Below, one piece after another: positions 43,864-52,693 of a DNA stretch of 64,000 nt (position 1 is its first letter; each line of letters begins with the position of its first letter). The notes beneath the pieces are model-generated. The model worked only from the letters and a program-made list of their open reading frames with translations. It was not told where the DNA came from and did no database searches. The DNA is from an uncultured Dehalococcoidia bacterium (GTDB lineage: Bacteria; Chloroflexota; Dehalococcoidia; Lucifugimonadales; UBA1127). The stretch covers positions 2,441,001-2,505,000 of the forward strand of contig OX638292.1 in NCBI GenBank assembly GCA_951812285.1, read 5' to 3'. A program made the translations under genes and the position numbers.

Positions 43864-44307
43864 CTACCTCTCCTGCTCCTCCAGGTACGCGTCTAGCGGG
43901 TGCGGCGTCCAGCGGAGGACGGTGCGGCCGTGCGTGTCCACGAGCAGGGTGGAGGGCAGCGACGCGATGTACGTCCGGTTTCCCAGCTCCGGCAGGTTGA
44001 CGCCGAATATGACCGACGCTATGGCGGTGACTTCACACCTGACATTGGACCCGCATTCGGGCGGCGTGAAGGTCCACGAGTATGCGTCTTTGATCTTGTG
44101 TTCTACCTGTTCTTCGGGTAACTGCTTAAGATCCGGAAACTCGCCGATGACGAGTTGGGCGATCTCGTCCGCCGCGGTATCGGCGTTGTCGGTGACCCAG
44201 TCCGTCACAACCCTCGTGGCGACGGCCTCCTGGCTCCGCCCGCACGCCACCGATAGGACGATGCCGGCGCAGGCGAGGGTCATCAGCACGGCGAGTCTCG
44301 CGCTCAG
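43864..44307 (-). CDS. small lipoprotein, paralogue of the next gene
   Basis: 147 residues if begun at CTG 44307, which has GGAGG 5 nt upstream and gives MSARLAVLMTLACAGIVLSV then the lipobox Cys. GTG 44289 and ATG 44283 lack a ribosome site and a basic signal n-region; an in-frame TGA five codons before the CTG rules out earlier starts. Shared with the gene at 44386: QEAxATRVVTxWxTD, the two-Cys loop (ECGSNVRC), ASLPxxLLVDT and a final EEQER. Domain unknown. Confidence 0.7.
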   Translation of the reverse strand: MSARLAVLMTLACAGIVLSVACGRSQEAVATRVVTDWVTDNADTAADEIAQLVIGEFPDLKQLPEEQVEHKIKDAYSWTFTPPECGSNVRCEVTAIASVIFGVNLPELGNRTYIASLPSTLLVDTHGRTVLRWTPHPLDAYLEEQER

Positions 44308-44385
44308 GGGCTCCTCCTTTCACAACGGCGGCTGCGTTGCCCGGGCGCGCCAACGCCGGAGGCCTCGGGGTCGGCGAAGAACCCG

Positions 44386-44832
44386 CTACCTCTCCTGCTC
44401 CTCCACGGTCGCGTCGACCGGCACAGAGTTCCACCGCAGCACGCTCTCCTCCTCCGTGTCCACGAGCAGCGAGAACGGCAGCGACGCGACGTACCTCCGG
44501 TCGCCAAGGATCGGCAGGGTGACGTCGATGTTGACCGAGGTTGTCGCGGTGACCCGGCACCGGTCATACGGATCGCAATCCGGTTCCGAGTACTCCCACG
44601 TTGCCGAGTCCACGATGCGGTCCGCCAAGATGTCTCCGTCGACCTGCGTCAGGACTGGGTAGTCCCCAGTGACCAGCCTGGCAACCTCGTCGGCCACCGG
44701 GTCCACGCTGTCGGTGATCCACTCCGTGACCACCCGCGTGGCGATGGCCTCCTGGTTGCCGCCACAAGCCGCTGACGTCGCGAGAGCAAGGAGAAACAGG
44801 GCCGCCAGTATCGGCGCGAGCTTGCGGGTCAC
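44386..44832 (-). CDS. small lipoprotein, paralogue of the previous gene
   Basis: 148 residues from a GTG at 44832 with AGAGGTG 5 nt upstream. Signal LAPILAALFLLALATSAAC, then QEAIATRVVTEWITDSVDP, a DCDPYDRC two-Cys loop, RRYVASLPFSLLVDTEEESV and EEQER at the end. Tandem duplicate of the 43864 gene, last steps of a minus-strand operon. The VLRW near the end is conserved in both. No known family. Confidence 0.7.
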   Translation of the reverse strand: MTRKLAPILAALFLLALATSAACGGNQEAIATRVVTEWITDSVDPVADEVARLVTGDYPVLTQVDGDILADRIVDSATWEYSEPDCDPYDRCRVTATTSVNIDVTLPILGDRRYVASLPFSLLVDTEEESVLRWNSVPVDATVEEQER

Positions 44833-44897
44833 AGGAGCACCTCTCTTTCGGCGGGAGACGGGCATGCCCGCAACCGGGACGCCAGCGGCAGCGCCGC

Positions 44898-45755
44898 CTA
44901 CATCCACGGCCACGGCAGCCGGGCGTTGCGCGGATCCGGGAACTCGGGGTGGTCGAGCAGGATGGCGAGCCGGTGGCGAAGCGCCTCCAGCTCCCTCGCG
45001 TGCAGCAGGTCGACGATGGGCAGCACCGCGTCGTCGGCGCGGTCGAGCTTCTCCTGCAGGCGGCAGAGGTCCTGCACGAGCTCGTCCGGCACGGGCTCGC
45101 CCGCAAAGTCCCATATCACGGTGCGCAGCTTGGGGTGCGGGTGGAACGTCAGGCCGTGGTCGATGCCCCAGACGCGCTCGTCGGCGTCGAGGATGGTGTG
45201 GCCCGCCTTGCGGTCCGCGTTGTTGGTCAGCAGGTCGAACAGGCAGATGCGCGGGAACTGCTCCTCGTACTGCTCGCGCAGCGTGAAGTAGTGGTCGCGG
45301 GCGTTGTGCTCGACGTAGCGCTGCATGGAGCCCTCGCCGTAGGGGCCGTCGCGCAAAATGGTCTTTGGGATGAAGTGCCAGCCGAGGGTCTCGGCCAGCA
45401 GGTAGGAACCGTACTCGCGCAGGTGCAGGGTGCCGTGGGGGAAGTCCCACAGGGGCACTTCGCCCTTGCGCGGTTTGTAGATGGCCTTGACCTGCTCGCC
45501 GCCCTCGTCCTGCAGGCAGACTAGGAAGGTGTAGTTGGAGCCGAGGGGCGTCAGGTCGCAGGAGACGGCCTCGCCGTGCTCCAGCACCGGCTCATTGGGC
45601 CACGATGGTGGTTCCTGCCAACCGGGCAACCGCTCGTCTCCTTCCAAAACAACGCTCAGAACAGCTTGGGCCACATTAGACACAGGAGCGTATGCGTGGT
45701 CAAGGCACGGCTTGCGGCGCAAGACGCCGGCTTGCGGGGCAAGACGCCTAGACAT
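44898..45755 (-). CDS. SCO1664-family kinase-like protein
   Basis: 285 residues. GSNYTFLVCL, VKAIYKPRKGEVPLWDFPHG, LREYGSYLLAETLGW, GSMQRYVE and RICLFDLLTNNADRKAGHTI with WGIDHGLTFHPHPKLRTVIWDF match TIGR03843, a family with a phosphatidylinositol-kinase/HipA-like fold best known in actinobacteria, where it neighbours other small conserved genes that are not here. NADRK and IDHGLTF correspond to the catalytic loop and metal Asp. Start overlaps the MFS stop; no clear ribosome site, so a later start is possible. Confidence 0.8.
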   Translation of the reverse strand: MSRRLAPQAGVLRRKPCLDHAYAPVSNVAQAVLSVVLEGDERLPGWQEPPSWPNEPVLEHGEAVSCDLTPLGSNYTFLVCLQDEGGEQVKAIYKPRKGEVPLWDFPHGTLHLREYGSYLLAETLGWHFIPKTILRDGPYGEGSMQRYVEHNARDHYFTLREQYEEQFPRICLFDLLTNNADRKAGHTILDADERVWGIDHGLTFHPHPKLRTVIWDFAGEPVPDELVQDLCRLQEKLDRADDAVLPIVDLLHARELEALRHRLAILLDHPEFPDPRNARLPWPWM

Positions 45756-47064
45756 TGACCGGGGCGCTGGGGATCGGCGGTCGTCGCAGCGGCCGCACGA
45801 GGCCTCCCAGCACGATGGTCACGAGCCACACCACGACGGCAAAGCCGAAAAGGAGCGCATAGTCCGCGTAGAGGTCAAACAGGACGCCGAAGATCCACGG
45901 CCCGCCGAAGGTGGCGAGGTTGTTGACCGTCTGCATGACGCCCCGGATCGCGCCAAGGTGCTGTCGTCCAAAGGTGTTGGCGACGAAGACCTGGCTCACG
46001 ACAAAGAAGGCATTGAGGCCGAAGCCCAGGTAGAGCATGGTTGCGAACATCATGCCGGTGCTCTGGAACTGTGACACCAATGAGACGAGGAAGAGACCGC
46101 TGGCCACGATGCTGCATACAGCCAGAAACGGCCTCTGCGGGCCGTGGCGGTCGGCCAGCCCGCCGAAGACGAACCCCATGACGATGGCCGGCACGGCGTA
46201 CACGCTGATGGAGGCCGCGGCGGTCGTGGCGTCGAAGCCGAGCGAGATGAAGAAGGGCTGGAAGTTGGGGATCATGCCGCGGATGGCCAGCGTCGCCATG
46301 CCGATGGCCACCACGAGCATCCAGAACTGCGAGGTGTGGAGGGCCTCGCGGCGGGTGAGGCTGACCTCGGAGGCAGCGGAGACGCGCCCGCCGGGGCCGG
46401 GGGATGCCCCCCTCGCGCCTGCGGGCGTTTGCGGCGCCTCTTCCTTATCGCCGTCAGGGCGCAGGCCGACGTCCTCCGGCGAGCGGATGATGAAGAAGGC
46501 GCCCGGGCCGGCGAGCACGATGAGCGCGATGCCCATGATGAACCAGGCGTCGCGCCACCCCACGGACTCGACCAGCGCCTGGAGGACCAGCGGGAAGAGC
46601 AGCGGCCCGACGGAGAACCCCGCCGACACCGTCGCCTGCGCGATCCCGCGCTTGCGCACGAACCACTTCGGCACGACGACCAGCGCCATCGCGACCGTGA
46701 AGCGCCCGACGCCGCCAACGATGCCGAAGATGAAGATGTAGCCCAGCTCGCTGCCTGCGACCTTCATGTAGAGCAGCGACGCGCCGAACAGCAGGATGCC
46801 CACCAGGGCGAGGATTCGGGGGCCATGCCTCGTGTCCGCCCAGGGCCCCACGATGATGCCGAGGGGCGTCGTGACGATGGCGCCAACCAGCAGCGGCAGG
46901 AAGACGAGCGACCGGTCCCACTCGAGCTCCTCCTGCATGGGCGTTACGAAGACGCCGAGCCCCCAGGACGTCATGCCGACGTTGAACGCCCCAAAGACGA
47001 ATCCGAATGCGACGATGACCCAACCGTAGTAGAATGGCGTCCGCTGGGCGATGGAGGTCCTCAT
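45748..47064 (-). CDS. MFS transporter (OxlT-like)
   Basis: 438 residues with 12 predicted transmembrane helices and a soluble central loop rich in Pro/Gly/Ala (residues ~200-235). N-terminal YYGWVIVAFGFVFGAFNVG and GPWADTRHGPRIL, GGLADRHGPQRPF give the two MFS loop-2/8 motifs. The YGW start is typical of oxalate/formate and monocarboxylate family carriers. Overlaps the PAP2 stop upstream by 4 nt (ATGA). Confidence 0.88.
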   Translation of the reverse strand: MRTSIAQRTPFYYGWVIVAFGFVFGAFNVGMTSWGLGVFVTPMQEELEWDRSLVFLPLLVGAIVTTPLGIIVGPWADTRHGPRILALVGILLFGASLLYMKVAGSELGYIFIFGIVGGVGRFTVAMALVVVPKWFVRKRGIAQATVSAGFSVGPLLFPLVLQALVESVGWRDAWFIMGIALIVLAGPGAFFIIRSPEDVGLRPDGDKEEAPQTPAGARGASPGPGGRVSAASEVSLTRREALHTSQFWMLVVAIGMATLAIRGMIPNFQPFFISLGFDATTAAASISVYAVPAIVMGFVFGGLADRHGPQRPFLAVCSIVASGLFLVSLVSQFQSTGMMFATMLYLGFGLNAFFVVSQVFVANTFGRQHLGAIRGVMQTVNNLATFGGPWIFGVLFDLYADYALLFGFAVVVWLVTIVLGGLVRPLRRPPIPSAPVNV

Positions 47065-47732
47065 GGAGCCCCCTCCCCGGCGGCCGTCTCAACCGCGCCC
47101 GGCTGCACCCGCGGCCAGACCCACGCCAACACGATGAGCACCGCCGCGCCGAACAGGTACGCGCCGAGGACGTCGCTGGGCCAGTGCCGCTCCAGGTGCA
47201 CGCGTGAGACGCCGACGAGCACGGGCCAAGCGAGCACTGCGGCCAGCAGCAGGCGCCGGTGCGTCAGCTTCGCCAGCTTCGGCATGACGAGCAGCCAGAG
47301 CAGGCCGGAGGTGAGCATTGCGTGCATCGTGTGGCCGCTCGGAAAGCTCTCGCCGCCGCCAGCCGGGTCCTCCAGCGGCCGAGGGCGGTCGACGACATCC
47401 TTGAACGCCTCGTTCAGCCCCATGAGCCCGAGGCCGACGAGCACCAGCAGCCCGGCGCGCCAGCCGAGCAACCACGCGGCCAGCACGGCGCCCGTCAGCA
47501 TGGTGATCCACACGCCAAGCCGCTTGCCGGGCACCGAGACCGCCTCCATGAAGGCGTCGTAGGCGGGGGCGGAGAAGCCGAGGAGCCACGAGGCGATCGC
47601 GCGGTCCCAGCCGAAGGAGGGCTCCTCGCTTGCCAGCACGGCCAGCACAGCGAGGACAGACGCCAGCAGGACGAGGGTCGCGGGCCGCCAGTGGCGAACG
47701 GCTGTCGTGATTGGCGGCACGTCGGTGTTCAA
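47061..47732 (-). CDS. PAP2-family membrane phosphatase
   Basis: 223 residues from a TTG at 47732 (AGGAA upstream). Five or six helices and the three phosphatase motifs: KDVVDRPRP, PSGHTMHAM and SRVHLERHWPSDVLGAYL. Such enzymes dephosphorylate undecaprenyl-diphosphate or phosphatidate at the outer face. Middle of the minus-strand operon. Confidence 0.88.
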   Translation of the reverse strand: MNTDVPPITTAVRHWRPATLVLLASVLAVLAVLASEEPSFGWDRAIASWLLGFSAPAYDAFMEAVSVPGKRLGVWITMLTGAVLAAWLLGWRAGLLVLVGLGLMGLNEAFKDVVDRPRPLEDPAGGGESFPSGHTMHAMLTSGLLWLLVMPKLAKLTHRRLLLAAVLAWPVLVGVSRVHLERHWPSDVLGAYLFGAAVLIVLAWVWPRVQPGAVETAAGEGAP

Positions 47733-47793
47733 GGGAGTTCCTGCCTGTGGAAGGATGCCCAAGAGAGTACTCGACGGCGGGGTAGGCGGCAAG

Positions 47794-49119
47794 CTACGCG
47801 GCGGCGTCCTCCGGCGGCAGCGTTTCCAGGTAGTCGAGAAACTGCTGGTAGCTGGAGAACTCGCGGATGCGCAGGACGAAGTCGCCGACGCCGTCCGTGT
47901 GCGCGCGGAAGCGGCGCACCTGCGCGCCGATGGGGCTCGACGACGCCGGGCTCTCGGCATAGGTGCCGTGGAAGGCGAAGTAGGCCTGGTTGAGCACGCG
48001 TATCGCGTAGCCGTGCTCAACGAAGAGATGGCGGCGCTCCTCCATGTAGGCCTCGGCCTCCTCGACATTGCCTCCCTCCAGGAGTTCGTCTGTGCGCAGG
48101 CGTGTCTCGCGCATCTCCCTGGCGAAGTCGAACTCCGGCGGCTCCGGCGGAGGCTCGGGCGCCGACGCCGTGGGTGGCGGCGGCGGTGGCGGCTCCTCGC
48201 CGAGGGCCACCAACGCGAGGTCGCCGAGTTCCTGCCCGGCCAGGTCGGCGGCGGTCTCGTTCAGCGACGCCATCTCCGGCGAGTCGTAGTAGGCCTGCCC
48301 CAGCGGGTGGAAGAACCAGTAGTGGTGCAGCCACTCGTGGGCGATGGTGTGCACGGCAGAGCGGAGGGACTGCGAGTCTGACACGAGCGCGGGGTAGGTC
48401 GCGACGCCGCCGATGCGGGTGACGACGGCGGAGCGGTCGAGTTCCGGCCCGACTGCCGCCTCAAGCTGCTCCATGCGCAGCGGCGTGACGTCCGGCTCGA
48501 GCAGCCGCGACTCCACGTTGGCGATGCGGTCGCGCGGCGAGACGACGATGAGCCTCGGCACGCGGGTGATCTTGAACGAGACGGGCGGGAAGAGCGGCCG
48601 CAGCGGGCCGAACCTGCGCTCCAACCCCTCCTCGCGGAGCACGTCGGAGACCGCCGAGCCGATGGTCCACTCGACGAGGTCGGCCAGGGAGTCGCGCTCC
48701 CGCCGCAGGCGGTCCAGCTCGGCCTGCAGGTCGGCGGCGAGCGGGTTGGCATCCGCGCCCTCCTGCGCCACGGCCAGCCGCAACGAGCCCTCGATACGCC
48801 GCGCGCGGTCGCCGAGCTCGAAATAGCGCTCCACCGCCGCTCGCCGCTCGCTCTCGAAGGGCGCCGCGCCGCCGGGGAGCAGGTCGAAGAGTGCGTCCTG
48901 CGCGCCGTCCAGCAGGTTGAGGCCCATCCACTCGACCAGCCCGAAGCGGTCGCGGAAGATGGCCTCCTCCGTCGGCGTTTGGCGGACGGTGTCGGCGTCG
49001 AGAGTCAGCGCGAGCAGCACGAAGAGCGCGCCCAACGCCGTCCAGCGGCGCACGTGGGTATGGCCGCGCAGGGCGGCGAAGAGCTCACGGGTTCTGCGCC
49101 ACGCATGGAGGTCTCGCAT
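47794..49119 (-). CDS. membrane-anchored zinc metalloprotease-like protein
   Basis: 441 residues. One transmembrane helix (about 28-41), a coiled-coil stretch (about 95-150), then HEWLH at 261-265, with NETAAD at 287-292 supplying the expected third zinc ligand, as in gluzincins. A poly-Pro run near 310 and a helical C-terminal domain follow. The enzymatic part should be outside the cytoplasm. No known family by name; first gene of the operon that runs to 43.9 kb. Confidence 0.72.
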   Translation of the reverse strand: MRDLHAWRRTRELFAALRGHTHVRRWTALGALFVLLALTLDADTVRQTPTEEAIFRDRFGLVEWMGLNLLDGAQDALFDLLPGGAAPFESERRAAVERYFELGDRARRIEGSLRLAVAQEGADANPLAADLQAELDRLRRERDSLADLVEWTIGSAVSDVLREEGLERRFGPLRPLFPPVSFKITRVPRLIVVSPRDRIANVESRLLEPDVTPLRMEQLEAAVGPELDRSAVVTRIGGVATYPALVSDSQSLRSAVHTIAHEWLHHYWFFHPLGQAYYDSPEMASLNETAADLAGQELGDLALVALGEEPPPPPPPTASAPEPPPEPPEFDFAREMRETRLRTDELLEGGNVEEAEAYMEERRHLFVEHGYAIRVLNQAYFAFHGTYAESPASSSPIGAQVRRFRAHTDGVGDFVLRIREFSSYQQFLDYLETLPPEDAAA

Positions 49120-49393
49120 AGTTCCATTATGCTAGCGTGTCGCCGTTTGACACCCCCAAGGGCCCATGCTAGATTGGAATTGCCCGCCATCCCCCGTGTT
49201 CAGACATCGGATTGCCATGCCACGGACAAGCGACGGCGGAGCCTTCCACGAGCTACCGGTTTCATGCGTTTCGGCATTTCAGCGGCATTCAGTCGAAGCG
49301 TCAACGTCATGGCCGCGGCGACGGTCACTGCCCCCTGTCCCACCACCCCTGCCGGCATGTCCGGCAGTCCTGAATTTCGCGAAGGAGCGCCCA

Positions 49394-49828
49394 ATGGATG
49401 ACGACGCGCAGGTTGACATGGAGCGTGTGCTGGAAAGCATTCGGGAGGCGGACGTCATCTCCATCCTGTTCACCATGTTCCGCAAGAGCCTGGTGATCGA
49501 CGTGCGGCCGCACCACGCGGAGCCGCCATTCGTGCGCGTCGCGCCGCAGTCGCGAGGGCCGGAGGACCGGCTGCGCTACATCCGCAAGCAGCGGCCCAGC
49601 CTGCCGCGCCCCACCAAGGTCACCATGTTCCCCTGGTCGAAGAGCGTCGGCAGCTTCGAGCGGCTCGGCATCTACGAGGCGCTGCGGCAGCGCGCGGAGG
49701 AGACCGGCTACTTTCCCGTGGTCGACGAGTGCGTGCACGCGCTGCAGGAGCTCTTCAAGCTGGAGCGGCAGGAGATGGTCGCCGTCATCCGCGGCGAGAA
49801 CTACTACACGGTGTGGTCGCGCGCGTAG
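49394..49828 (+). CDS. conserved hypothetical protein
   Basis: 144 residues; AAGGAG precedes the ATG by 7 nt. MDDDAQVDMERVLESIREAD leads into a basic, mixed alpha/beta protein (VIDVRPHHAEPPFVRVAP, PTKVTMFPWSKSVGSFERLG) ending YYTVWSRA. Soluble, no recognised domain. The 49120-49393 gap upstream holds nothing else that I can support. Confidence 0.65.
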   Translation: MDDDAQVDMERVLESIREADVISILFTMFRKSLVIDVRPHHAEPPFVRVAPQSRGPEDRLRYIRKQRPSLPRPTKVTMFPWSKSVGSFERLGIYEALRQRAEETGYFPVVDECVHALQELFKLERQEMVAVIRGENYYTVWSRA

Positions 49829-49849
49829 GGGAGCGGAACACTCCCGCGC

Positions 49850-50101
49850 CTAGCGGCCGTAGCGGTCAATCAGTTCCTGGAGGCCGCGGGACCCCAGCCC
49901 GGTCTGACTGACGCTGAGGATTGCACCCAAGGTCTTGGGGTTCAGGTCTTCTGCTTTGTCAGGAACGATCGTATACCTGGGGGCAGGTTCGCCGGGGAAT
50001 TGCTTCCTGAATACTATCCCGTGGCGTGTTCTCCTCCCCCCGTTCCAGCCGTCCTTGCGAAGCAGGTCAGCCAACCCCCTGCCGGAAATGACGATGGGCA
50101 T
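49850..50101 (-). CDS. hicA: HicA-like mRNA interferase toxin
   Basis: 83 residues with the double-stranded-RNA-binding-like fold: SGRGLADLLRKDGWNGGRRT, RHGIVFRKQFPG (catalytic His), YTIVPDKAEDLNPKTLGAIL and GSRGLQELI. Slightly longer at the end than typical HicA. It begins 3 nt after the partner stop, so translation is coupled. Confidence 0.78.
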   Translation of the reverse strand: MPIVISGRGLADLLRKDGWNGGRRTRHGIVFRKQFPGEPAPRYTIVPDKAEDLNPKTLGAILSVSQTGLGSRGLQELIDRYGR

Positions 50102-50104
50102 GGG

Positions 50105-50425
50105 TTAGTTGGGGACACCCTCGAAGATGTATGCCTCACAGCCCGACCCGGGGCCCGTCTTGACGACGGGAATAGGGCGCACTCCGTGTTCACTAAGGTA
50201 GGAGGCGGCACACCCGTCACGGTTGACCTGATCAACCACCAGGCCGATTGCTTCGTACAGGTCCTTGCGCGCCTCTTCCAGGGAATCGGCGCACATGGCA
50301 GTCCCTAATTCCAAACACTCGCCCGTCCACTGATCGCCCTCTTGGGAAAACACCGCGGTCAGGACAAGCACCTCGCTCACGGCTTCTCCGTCATAATGGA
50401 GTACGGCAAGGTTTTCCTGCAGCAT
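50105..50425 (-). CDS. hicB: HicB-like antitoxin
   Basis: 106 residues from the ATG at 50425, chosen for GGAGG upstream. Partial RNase H-like fold: LTAVFSQEGDQWTGECLELG, TAMCADSLEEARKDLYEAI, VNRDGC. No obvious DNA-binding tail. Antitoxin-first order is the less common HicBA arrangement. Confidence 0.72.
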   Translation of the reverse strand: MLQENLAVLHYDGEAVSEVLVLTAVFSQEGDQWTGECLELGTAMCADSLEEARKDLYEAIGLVVDQVNRDGCAASYLSEHGVRPIPVVKTGPGSGCEAYIFEGVPN

Positions 50426-50547
50426 GGCCCCCTCCTCCCAATAGGTGCAACGCATAGGCGCAAGCTGGGGTTCCCAGCCTGCCACCATATGCCGGTAATC
50501 CACGTACGCACAGCCGCACAGAGCGGATCGGCGCTGGCCCGATTCCC

Positions 50548-52548
50548 CTACGCGCTAGCGCCGGTCTTGTACTGCTCCACCACCTTCTGCGTGAGGTTGC
50601 CGGGCAGCGGATCGTAGTGGTCGACCTCCATCGTGAACGTGGCGCGGCCTTGCGTCAGCGAGCGCAGGTCGAGGGCGTAGCGCTGCACCTCCGGCAGCGG
50701 CACGTTGGCCTCCACCACCGTGTGGCCGTCCTCCTGCGGGATCATGCCGAGGATCCGTCCCCGCTTGCTGTTGAGGTCGCCGATGATCTCGCCCGTGTAG
50801 GCGTCCGGAGTGTTGACGCGCAGCAGCATGATGGGCTCCAGCAGCACGGGCGATCCCTCCGCGAAGGCCTTCTTCATCGCGAAGTACCCGCACGTCTCGA
50901 AGTCCATGCTGGCCGAGTCGACGGGGTGGTAGCTGCCGTCGTAGAGCACCGCCTTGGTGTCGACGACGGGGAAGCCCGCGACGATGCCCTCGGCCCATGC
51001 CCGGCGCACGCCCTTCTCGACGGCTGGGATGAACTCCCTGGGCACCGAGCCGCCGACCACCTCCGTGGCGAACTCGCCCTCCGGGTTCTGCGCGGGCTCC
51101 ACGCGCAGCAGGATGTGGGCGAAGTGGCCGTGGCCGCCCGACTGCTGCTTGTGGCGGTGCTCCACCCTGGTTGTCCCGCCGATCGTCTCGCGGTAGGGGA
51201 CCTTGGGGGTCTGGAGCAGCAGGTTGACGCCGAACTTGCGCTGTGCCCGCTGGATCACCACGTCCAGGTGGGCGTCGCCCATGCCGGACAGCAGGGACTC
51301 ACTGGTGCTCTGGTCGCGGACGAAGTGCACGCTCGGGTCCTCCTCCGAGAGCCGTTGCAGAGCAGAGCCCATCTTGTCGGTGTCGCCCTTGGTCTTGGGG
51401 TAGACGGCCATGGTGTAGATGGGGGCGGGGAACTCGATGCCGACGATCCTCACGGCCGCGTCCCTGGTCGTCAGCGTGTCGCCCGTCGTCGTCTCCGCCA
51501 GCCGGCCCACGGCCCCGATTTCGCCCGCGACGAGCGACGGCACCTGCTCCTGGTTCTTGCCCATGGGGACGAAGATCTGCCCCAGCCGCTCCGAGCGCTC
51601 CTTGCCAGGGTTGTAGACCTCCGAGTTACTGTTGAGTGTGCCGCTGTAGACCTTGAGGTACGTCAGCTTGCCGACGTACGGGTCGGCCGATGTCTTGAAC
51701 GCCAGCGCCGCCAGCGGGCCGTCGGCCTCCACGGGGTTCTGCGCCTCCAGCGGCGACGGCTCCAGTGCGATGATTGCGTCCAGCACCTCGCCCGCGCCGA
51801 CGTTGTGCGTCGCCGAAGCGGCGAGCACGGGCACGGCAGTCCCGTTGGCGACCGCGCGACGCAGGGGCTCCAGCATCTCCTCGTCGGAGAGCGTGCCCTC
51901 CTCGAGCCACTTGGTGGCCAGGTCGTCGTCCGTCTCTGCGATGGACTCGACCAGCGCCTCCCGGGCCTGCTCGTAGGCGTCCTGCGCCTCGGCCGGAACG
52001 TCGCTCGGCGCGGGGATGACGTTGACGACGGCATTGAAGTTGTGGTCCTGGCCCACGGGCACCTGGAAGGCGAAGCACTCGCGCCCGAGGTTGTTGCGCA
52101 GGTCCTCCACCGTCGCCATGAAGTCGGTGTTCTCCCGGTCGAGCTTGTTGACGACGATGATGCACGGCAGACCGTGGCGGCGGAGCTCGCGCCACATCTG
52201 CTCGGTGCCCACCTCGACGCCCGCGCCGGCCGCGACGACCAGCACGGCGGCGTCGGCCACGCGGAGCGACGACAGCGCGTCGCCAATGAAGTCGAAGTAG
52301 CCCGGGCTGTCGAGCAGGGTGACCTTGTGGTCGTTCCAGGCGCACGGGAGGATGGAGAGCTGGGTGCTGCTGGTGCGTTTTACGGCCTCGGGCTCATAGT
52401 CGCCGGTGGTGGTGCCGTCCTCCGTCTTGCCCATTCGGGTGATGGAGCCGGAGGTGAAGAGCATCGCCTCCGCAAGGGACGTCTTGCCGGCGCCGCTGTG
52501 CGAGAGCAAGACGATGTTTCGCAGCTTGTCTGTGCTGAAGGGGCCCAT
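50548..52548 (-). CDS. elongation factor G paralogue (EF-G2 type)
   Basis: 666 residues, somewhat shorter than canonical EF-G (about 700). G1 SHSGAGKTSL, G4 NKLD, G-domain switch 2 DSPGYFDF, where the catalytic His of DTPGHVDF is replaced by Tyr, as in EF-G2 proteins; switch 1 lacks the RGITI sequence. Domains II-V follow with RQSGGHGHF-like text and DLRSLTQGRATF. A second, canonical fusA presumably exists elsewhere. Role may be ribosome rescue or stress translation. Confidence 0.85.
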   Translation of the reverse strand: MGPFSTDKLRNIVLLSHSGAGKTSLAEAMLFTSGSITRMGKTEDGTTTGDYEPEAVKRTSSTQLSILPCAWNDHKVTLLDSPGYFDFIGDALSSLRVADAAVLVVAAGAGVEVGTEQMWRELRRHGLPCIIVVNKLDRENTDFMATVEDLRNNLGRECFAFQVPVGQDHNFNAVVNVIPAPSDVPAEAQDAYEQAREALVESIAETDDDLATKWLEEGTLSDEEMLEPLRRAVANGTAVPVLAASATHNVGAGEVLDAIIALEPSPLEAQNPVEADGPLAALAFKTSADPYVGKLTYLKVYSGTLNSNSEVYNPGKERSERLGQIFVPMGKNQEQVPSLVAGEIGAVGRLAETTTGDTLTTRDAAVRIVGIEFPAPIYTMAVYPKTKGDTDKMGSALQRLSEEDPSVHFVRDQSTSESLLSGMGDAHLDVVIQRAQRKFGVNLLLQTPKVPYRETIGGTTRVEHRHKQQSGGHGHFAHILLRVEPAQNPEGEFATEVVGGSVPREFIPAVEKGVRRAWAEGIVAGFPVVDTKAVLYDGSYHPVDSASMDFETCGYFAMKKAFAEGSPVLLEPIMLLRVNTPDAYTGEIIGDLNSKRGRILGMIPQEDGHTVVEANVPLPEVQRYALDLRSLTQGRATFTMEVDHYDPLPGNLTQKVVEQYKTGASA

Positions 52549-52693
52549 AGGGAGATACCTCCTGAGACGGGAATTGCTTGATTCTAGCCAACGCCCCTAG
52601 CGGGCGCAACACCCCTGACACGGGCGCCTTGCGCGCAAGCTTGCCGCACAGGCACGCTGCAACGGTGCCAAACACCATTGCAGAGGAGGTAGC

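Noticed and set aside
43727..44662. Plus-strand frame over the paralogous lipoproteins
   Set aside because: Ser/Arg/Thr-rich product that mirrors the duplicated minus-strand genes; no ribosome site.
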